Part shown: piece after piece, positions 8,602-15,042 of the stretch
Layout: every line of letters begins with the position of its first letter
Numbering within the stretch: position 1 is the first letter of the stretch
Assembly: GCA_015499985.1 (NCBI GenBank)
Contig: JAAAUF010000978.1
Span: forward strand, 1 to 15,042
Length of the DNA: 15,042 bases
Reading direction: 5' to 3'
From: Haplosporangium gracile
Taxonomy: Eukaryota; Mortierellomycota; Mortierellomycetes; Mortierellales; Mortierellaceae
Translations under genes and position numbers: made by a program
The notes under the pieces: generated by a model
What the model was told of the DNA's origin: nothing
Database searches by the model: none
The model's input: only the letters and a program-made list of their open reading frames with translations

Positions 8602-11600
8602 CTAGGGGTCGCGAGGCGCTTTCTTGATGAGGTCAGACGAGCCACGGAACAGACACTTCAAATCCTCGAGGCGGCGCTTCAAGACCTCTTGCTTCGAGAG
8701 TTTCTCAGAGAACGTCATATCCGACAAGGCTGCCTTGCGCTTCTGCAGCTCCAAGATATTCTCTTCTATCGATTCCTGTGAACAACAAAAGGAGAAGGAA
8801 ATAGCGATAATGTTAGTTCGACATGCAATATCAGAGGTGCAAAAGAAATGCAACGCTTGGACAATAGAAGGTGCATCTGTTACCTTGATGATGAAGCGAA
8901 CCACGTCCACTGGCTTGGTCTGTCCAAGACGATGAATGCGATCGACAGCCTGACTCTCCACCGCAGGGTTCCTAAAAATAACAACGAGTCGATCCGTTAG
9001 TTCACTCAATTTGCGCAAGAGTAAATAATAAAGGATAAGAGCGAAATGATACGTACCAGTGGGGATCCATGAGGTAGACACGCTGGGCAGATGTCAAGTT
9101 CAGTCCAACACCACCAGCCTTCAGACTAATGAGGATCACGCTCACATCCGGCTTCTCTTTAAAATCCATAATGGCCACTGTGCGATCGTTCCTCTGCATC
9201 GTTCCATCCAGACGAGTGAACTTGATATGGTTTTCCCGCAGTCCATCCTATCAGACAAATTGCAATAACAACGGTATTAGTCAATAACATGCATACCATT
9301 GACTTAAGAACAGTAATAGTACGAAAAAGAAGCGGAACTCACCTCTATGAGATCGAGCATGCTGGTCCATTGAGAAAAGACAACACTTTTGACAGCAGGC
9401 TGACCAGAGGTCTTAGAATCCTCAACCGCCTGAACCAAATCCTCCATCAGCGCCTTGACCTTGGTACTATGGATAAACATGCCATTCTCATCCTTGCGAG
9501 TATAAATCTCATCAGCACCCAAACTAGCCGCCGCCGCAGCTCTTTCATCTGCATAGTCCTGGATCTGAATCACATCTACAGGTCTCAGAGTCGACGCACA
9601 CTGCGGACACGAGAAATCAATCTGCAGTCCTGGCGTCACACTGTGGTTGGCATTCGACCGCTGGATCAGCATGAAAGTGACAGGATTCAGCTTCTTGACA
9701 CAGTCTGGGCAAAAGATATGTTCGCACCGTGTCACAATCGGGGTCGGCGTCGAACTGTTGAAGCAGTTGTTGCATTGGTCGTTTCCAGACTCCTGAAGCA
9801 GCGTTAAAATATCCATCGCCTTGGTAAGCGTAAATTCGCCAGTCGTGTTGTCCAAATCATCCGTGTTCTTGAGTAGTGCATAGTGAGCACAGATCTGGCG
9901 AAGCTTCAGGATGGCCTGCAGGATGTGAGCATAGCTCTTCATGATCTTGTTCTCTTGCACGATCTGGTCGACTGTCTGCTTAGCTCGAGACTCCATACGC
10001 TGGTAGAGCTGTCGTTCGTTGAGACTAAGATCTAGAATCCGCATATGATCCGTTCGAGTTGGCAGGGCCAGAAGCGGCTGCCCATCGACCATCTGGGACT
10101 TTGTGCGACGAAGAGTGATGACCTTCATCAAGGTCTGAAGTCTGGTGATTCCGATCGGGTTCGCAGCCTTGATGGGCTTTGAGATGTAGTGCGTCCACTG
10201 AACCTTTTCGTCGAACGGATGCATCTGGAGAAACTTTACCAACGCATACAAATCATCCAACTAAAGTGTAGTATAAGAGACGATTAGATCATATGCATTG
10301 ATAATAAAACACATCCGCACAAATGCACGCTGGGTATGAATGAGGCTTACCTTGTTCTGGACAGGAGTGCCGGTGAGACACCATCTACGCTCGGCAACAA
10401 GGGCGGCTGCAGCCTTGCTCTGGACAGTGTTGACCTCCTTGATGATATGCGCCTCATCTAAGACAACTCTGAACCAGTCTACATGCTGAAGGACACTAGG
10501 ACACTTGGACGGTCCATTAGGGGTATCGCGCGCCTTGTTCTCCTTCGAAAACTCTGTTCCCAGCAAGTTGTAGGTCGTGATCACAATGTCATGCTTGGCA
10601 AGGAATGCTGGATCGGTCGCGCGTTGTCCTCCATGATACACATAGACCTGCAGGGTTCCCTTGTGAACGTGCATGTCGAATTGCTCCTCCCAGTTCTGAA
10701 CCGTTGACAGGGGGCAGACAATCAGGGTGGCGTGAGACTTCGTTCGCATGTTGATGGGTCGATTCTGCTGGATTGGCCAAAGAGATCCGCTCATATCTAG
10801 CATCATTGCTGGGGCATACCGCCGTCGATCCAATGTTGCTGCAATCAAAGAGATAACCGTAATTGTTTTGCCCAGTCCCATCTACAATGAAAAAATTACA
10901 GTTAGTGCTTGTACAACACAAAACTGTTCCCATGGCAACCGAGCGAGCACCAATGAGGTAAACAAATACAAACATACATCGTCGGCGAGAATGCCACCGC
11001 GCATGGTTACTGGCTTGGAGCTGGATTCTTGGTTGGTGACAACGTTCAGATACACGGGATGTCCATGAGGCGGATGACGGACCCTCCAAAGCGATGTGAG
11101 CACGTTCTTCTCGTTGTCAGCATAATCTTCCTGCTTCTCCCGTTCCAACAAAAAGTACAAAGCCTGCTTCTGATGCTTGTACAACGTCGTCGCCATACAA
11201 GGGGATGCCTCAACGAGGGGCAAATCAGTCGCACTTCGAAGGCCCTTGAAGACGCCATCGATCTGGTTCCTAATTTCCTCAGCAGATCGCACGGTCGTCC
11301 CACTTCCATATCCATTTGAATATCCGTTGCCCCTAAGTGATGATCCGTTCGCATAAGGCAAGGAAGGTGTTGTGACCCCACGCCAGGTGTCGTAGGGCGA
11401 CAACCTCTCTCCTGGTGCGGGCAGTAAAGGGTTCGAGTAACGAGATCGATGGTCAAATTCGATTGGGTCCTCCAGCCTGACCTTTCCGTGGAGTGCCTTT
11501 GCGACTGTCATCTGATGTTCCTGTGGCCCGTAGAGAATGATGTTCACAGGCACACTGACGTTCTATATATGTGACAATTGAAAAAGGCAAGATATGGTTC

Positions 11601-12997
11601 CTGACTTAGTCCCCTTGTTGCACCTGATCGCAAAGAAAATGAACGCTTAGGCAATTGGCATTCAGTACTATATTCCAGCTTACATTGTGCCTTCTCTGAC
11701 GAGGGACATGTGCCTCCCACCAAACCATGTTGGCATCGACAAGGGGGATAAGGATGTCTGTCAACTCAGACACGACGTAACCGTACTAAGATTTTCGATT
11801 TGATAGCACACAGACAGAAGCATAAAATAACGTCAGTCCCGTGTGTGTGCTTGGACCTCAAATCAAACCAAGCAAAGAAGGGGAGGGAAAAAAAACATTT
11901 GACAACAAGGGGAAAGGAGGAAAAGATAAAGTTCCTGCAAACATCGTTGTTCTTACAAGTCCCGCTTCGTGTTCGACAGCCAAGCTGGCCTTGTTGGCCG
12001 TGGTCGCGCGACGGATAAGGACAGGGTCGGACTTTCCTTCCTCAAACTCAAGATGACGTGGGTAGAGTGTCACCACAAGGGATTGGATCATGCCAAAACA
12101 AAGGGGTCGCGCTGCCTCTGGATCGACTGTTGTTGTTGGTGTCGACTTGAGCTGCGTTTCCGTTTCTGACTGTCCTGTTGATGAAGGCTGTAGTTGCTGG
12201 AGGGAACTTGTTGAAGATGACGAAGAAGATGAGGGTGTTGAGGTCAGGGAGGGAGTCGGTTCATCCTGTTGGACAGCGGTTGTTGGAATGGTTGAGAGGA
12301 GACTAGGAGTGCTGTGCGAAATTGGTGGAGTCATTTTGTCAGAGATTGTTCCTGATGTTGCTGTTATTGTTGATGGGATCAATTGATCAATCTGCGGATG
12401 GGCTGAGTCCGCACCATCACCGCCGATATGGTTTGTGTTGACGGCAGCAGAGTCATGTCTAGATCGTTTGGACTGGCGAGATTCACTCGGGTCTGTTGAA
12501 GTAGAATCCTTTTCTAGCAATGCTATATCATCACTGGAGCGAGTATGCTTAGACGATGATGTCGAAGAAGCAGAGGTTGAAGAGGACGAGGAAGAAGGAG
12601 AAGGACCGACAGATGTGACCATAACTGGATCAATTGGCTGTTGTTGCTGCTGTTGTTGTTGGAGCAGCAGCTGAGGCAGAGAGTTGTGTTGAAGCAGAGT
12701 CGAGGTTGGATTAAAGATTGGAAGATGATGCTGATGATGCTGGATATGTTGATTAAATTGATGCTGTTGTTGTTGCTGGTGATGCGAGGACGACAATAAT
12801 GACGCAGGAGAAAGAGACGCAGAAGCAGTCGAAGAAGGGATGCGATCAAACGAGGTAGTGGCGGCCCGATCAAAGGCTGTCGCATTGATCTGGTCAAAAA
12901 AGGCGGGAGAAGTCGCCATGGCCTCAGTCAAAGTTGATGCCACAGAGTCAAAGCTGTGGTGCCTGCTATCCGCGTGGTGGTGGTGCTCTCCCGACAT
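8602..12997 (-). CDS. Rad5/HLTF-class SNF2 ATPase with HIRAN and RING domains
   Basis: In this class the protein uses ATP to remodel stalled forks, and its RING extends ubiquitin chains on PCNA in the nucleus; here that is inferred from family. Exons are 12997-11957, 11785-11684, 11562-10978, 10881-10351, 10260-9343, 9247-9057, 8971-8884 and 8775-8602, all GT-AG, giving 1209 aa. Residues 1-300 are low complexity (Q5 at 74-78, Q8 at 113-120, Ser runs; KRSR at 177-180 may be a nuclear signal). HIRAN is at about 300-393. Motor motifs: MGLGKT 577-582, DEAH 718-721, LTGTPVQN 745-752, LKAGGVGLNL 1101-1110, QAVDRIHRLGQ 1130-1140. The RING is at 916-974 (C-x2-C-x12-C-x-H-x2-C-x2-C-x30-C-x2-C). HIRAN plus embedded RING favours Rad5/HLTF over Rad16 or Uls1. 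The upstream TTG-initiated extension was rejected; the ATG at 12997 has A at -3. All key residues are present. Confidence 0.93.
8776..8883 (-). other. Rad5-like intron 7, in frame and without stops
   Basis: This 108-bp interval starts GTAACA and ends CACAG. Removing it joins VVRFIIK to ESIEENILELQ, the usual continuous helicase C-terminus, so I call it an intron. Its length is a multiple of three and it has no stop in the reading frame, so retention would insert 36 residues rather than truncate the protein. Confidence 0.8.
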
Positions 12998-13550
12998 TCT
13001 CAATAGCTTGGATGGAAGGAAGTTGGAGGGAATTGATAAACAAAATGTCAAGGAATAACACGCGCCGTTGTTTATGATTGTCTAGCAAATAGTTGTTGTT
13101 TCTTATTTTTTTTTCTCCCCAGGTGTGTGCAGCGGGTAAAGGTTATGATCAGGAAGAGTATGAAAAGTGAATCAAGGACAGGGTCATTCAAATAACAAAG
13201 TAAGGAATGGCGAGAAGAAGAGGAAGGGTGAATGTACAAAGTAGGGATTAGTGGAATGAGTAAAAGTAGTAAGAGGAGTAATTGTATGAAAGTAAGTGTG
13301 TCTGTTTGTCGACGAGAAGGGAGGAGGAGGGGAGGGGGGAAAAGGAGGGGAAAGAAACAACAAGAAGACACTCAAAAAGAAAGAAGAAAAGAGAGAAGAA
13401 AGAGAAAAGAAAGAGAGGGAGAGAAGAGAAGAGAGAAGAAAGAAAAGAAACGTGCAGGGGATAGGTGTGGGGTGAGTTGAGAGCAAGGCAGGAACAACAA
13501 CAAAGAAGGTGATGGTTCCCCTTCTTCTCTAACTCTCTACTCTAACGTGG
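12998..13550 (-). promoter_or_regulatory. Rad5-like gene upstream region
   Basis: Read on the minus strand this is C/T-rich, as expected of a fungal promoter and leader. It includes a T9 run near 13106-13114 and the long polypyrimidine tract listed separately. No distinct TATA box is evident close to the ATG. Open frames on either strand here follow the skewed composition and are not called as genes. Confidence 0.45.
13314..13450. repeat. Polypurine/polypyrimidine tract
   Basis: On the plus strand 13314-13357 and 13374-13450 consist only of A and G (44 and 77 bases), separated by 16 bases with five pyrimidines. The first part is G-rich with GGAGG and GGGGGG runs; the second is GA/GAA-rich. 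It lies about 320-450 bp upstream of the Rad5-like ATG. Confidence 0.9.
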
Positions 13551-14585
13551 GCTGGGTAGTCTGTTTGAAAGAAGGTGACCGCATGGCATCCTATTCAAAA
13601 ATGCCGCGCTTTTTTATTCCTTACTTTTTTTGGTTCATGTGACCAACAGCGTGATCAGTACATCAATCCATTGGACGAATAGAGAAGCCTCTTGTCTCTC
13701 TTTTCTAACTACGCCTATCTGAATTGTGTACTCCTTGGACTACTTACATACATCATCACATAATCCCCATCCAGTCCACTGTCACTCCGTGGGGGGAGGA
13801 AGAAGGGCGGTGGCGGATGTTTTCTCAATCATCCCTTTTCAGCAAAGGGGAAGGATAGCTGCTGAGCAAGAAAAAAGGAAAAAAAAAAGGGTTACTGACA
13901 TCCAAGGCATAGACAAGAAAATAGGAGAACAGGGGCAAGCAAACAAACAAAGCAACGAAAAAAAAAAATATGCTCAGATACTCCGACAAAGGGGAGCTGG
14001 TCAGCTGCTTGAAAGAAAGACACCAGGGGCTCGCATCCGTCAATATCCCTAACAACCTGATCTCATCATCATCATCGTCACCATCACCATCGTTCTCCTC
14101 TGGGCGGGGACCAGCTTAACTGCACACATGGGTCACCCATAACCTACATTGCCCGGCCAAGGCACAACTCAACACATTTCAATGCTGATTACTCGCCATG
14201 CCTTATTTTGCTTCAATCCCAACGACTTTGCCAGAAACAAAGGACTGCGTCTCCATTCAATCAACATCAAATAAAACCTACTCGCTGAACAGCCCATTGC
14301 TAAGGATCCATCCTCAACGTGTCCGCAGACAGGAACAGTGGAACGGGTCACGTTGTCACTCCTTTTTATTTGTTTGTTTTTTGCTATCACATACCATGCA
14401 TGCCCCTGTATTGACATCAGAGTCGGCCCAAGGTATATATCTTTGCCTGGTAACCCTCCGATCCCCAACGAACACCATCACGTCTTCCACCTGACTTTGG
14501 AAATATTTCATCGATCCCGAACGTTGAACTTGTCAGATTAACCTTCGACTCATCATTCTTTGATCCTGAATGTCTGTTTAGTCTG
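13551..14585. other. Unannotated DNA, no gene recognised
   Basis: No gene can be supported. The longest open stretch (13726-14052, plus) has a GTG and no ATG and crosses two A-runs. A short ATC/ACC-rich patch lies near 14062-14092, and A-runs lie near 13870-13889 and 13960-13969. It may be distal promoter sequence for the Rad5-like gene or for a gene beyond the window. Confidence 0.5.
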
Positions 14586-14731
14586 TTATGAAATGGTGGC
14601 AACTCAGCAACAAGTCTTCGCTCTTTTAAAGGATCTAGACTTCGCCCAAACATCGTGAACTCATCGATCTCGAATGTTTTACCTCATTTTCTCGATCGTG
14701 AATTCCTGCCAGGCAAAAAAAAAAATAAAAA
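14586..14731 (+). repeat. A-tailed degenerate direct repeat, copy 1
   Basis: It begins with ATGGTGGCAACTCA at 14593-14606, continues through CTTCGCCCA at 14640-14648, GAACTCA, CGATC and a TTCCTGCCAG block, and ends in A11-T-A6 (14715-14732). The same blocks in the same order recur in copy 2 about 300 bp downstream. Coordinates are approximate because the copies are diverged. Confidence 0.5.
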
Positions 14732-14882
14732 ATGGCGGGAATGTCTAGATTTCGCCCAGAATATACAGAAGGTTGTTTTTGTCGAACTGACTCCCGACTC
14801 ATTCCCCAGACCCTGGAGGTCTCTCTGATCAGACGCGAAATAGTGACTAACATCCCTCGATTCTCAAAGCCACTCTGGCCAG

Positions 14883-15038
14883 ATATGAATGGTGGCAACT
14901 CAAACAATAGATCCTCACTTCTAGAATACGTACCATAGGCTTCGCCCAGCAGCTACCCCCGACTTTGAACTCAACATCTTCTCCGATCAGAAACTCTTCC
15001 TTCCAGCAATAACCATATCGCAAAAAAAAAAAAAAAAA
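14883..15038 (+). repeat. A-tailed degenerate direct repeat, copy 2
   Basis: ATGGTGGCAACTCA at 14889-14902, CTTCGCCCA at 14940-14948, GAACTCA, CGATCAG and a TTCCTTCCAG block lead to an A17 run (15022-15038). The TTCGCCCA-to-A-tract distance is 81 bases, against 74 in copy 1. A partial third relative sits between them, with TCTAGATTTCGCCCAG at 14744-14759. No open frame or recognised RNA promoter is evident. Confidence 0.5.
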
Positions 15039-15042
15039 GGGG

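Noticed and set aside
13072..13486. Leu/Ser/Pro-rich minus frames and Arg/Lys/Glu-rich plus frames
   Set aside because: Both are translations of the polypurine/polypyrimidine tract and its surroundings.
13726..14052. 108-aa plus-strand frame
   Set aside because: It starts at GTG with no ATG inside, is interrupted in sense by A-runs that code for Lys, and has no family resemblance.
1..15042. CRISPR array, bacterial operon or phage-like module
   Set aside because: There are no regularly spaced identical repeats, and the genes contain spliceosomal introns, so the DNA is eukaryotic nuclear.

Overview
This window looks like nuclear DNA from a filamentous fungus, most likely an early-diverging lineage of the Mortierella type. 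The signs are short GT-AG introns, pyrimidine-rich leaders, many A/T homopolymers, and a small F-box-plus-LRR protein of the kind expanded in those genomes. The lineage is an inference from gene style; no marker gene settles it.

Three protein-coding genes are supported. (1) 2467-2952, plus strand: a compact single-exon protein of 161 aa with an F-box-like N-terminus and two NLR-type leucine-rich repeats, the last of three units being cut short. (2) 4645-8113, minus strand: translation initiation factor eIF3 subunit c (NIP1 family), four exons, 864 aa, complete from the conserved MSRFF start to a Gln-rich tail. (3) 8602-12997, minus strand: a Rad5/HLTF-class SNF2 ATPase, eight exons, 1209 aa, with a HIRAN domain, a split SNF2 motor and an embedded C3HC4 RING, after a long Gln/Ser/His-rich N-terminus. 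Genes 2 and 3 lie in tandem on the minus strand, 488 bp apart. One is a core translation factor and the other is predicted to act in post-replication repair; no functional link is implied beyond adjacency.

The rest is non-coding or decayed. 1-2466 begins in a (CT)15 microsatellite, is purine-rich on the plus strand, and turns into the pyrimidine-rich promoter and leader of the LRR gene from about 2040. 2953-4644 is again purine-rich, with A-runs and a (TA)7. 8114-8601 holds the eIF3c promoter and the Rad5-like 3' end. 12998-15042 holds the Rad5-like promoter with a long polypurine tract (13314-13450), then unannotated DNA ending in a diverged, A-tailed direct-repeat family (about 14586-15038).

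I see no convincing new biological system. The items most worth a second look are the A-tailed repeats at the right end, an in-frame stop-free intron in the Rad5-like gene, the 689-bp first intron of eIF3c, and purine-skewed, stop-poor blocks flanking the LRR gene that may or may not be gene relics.
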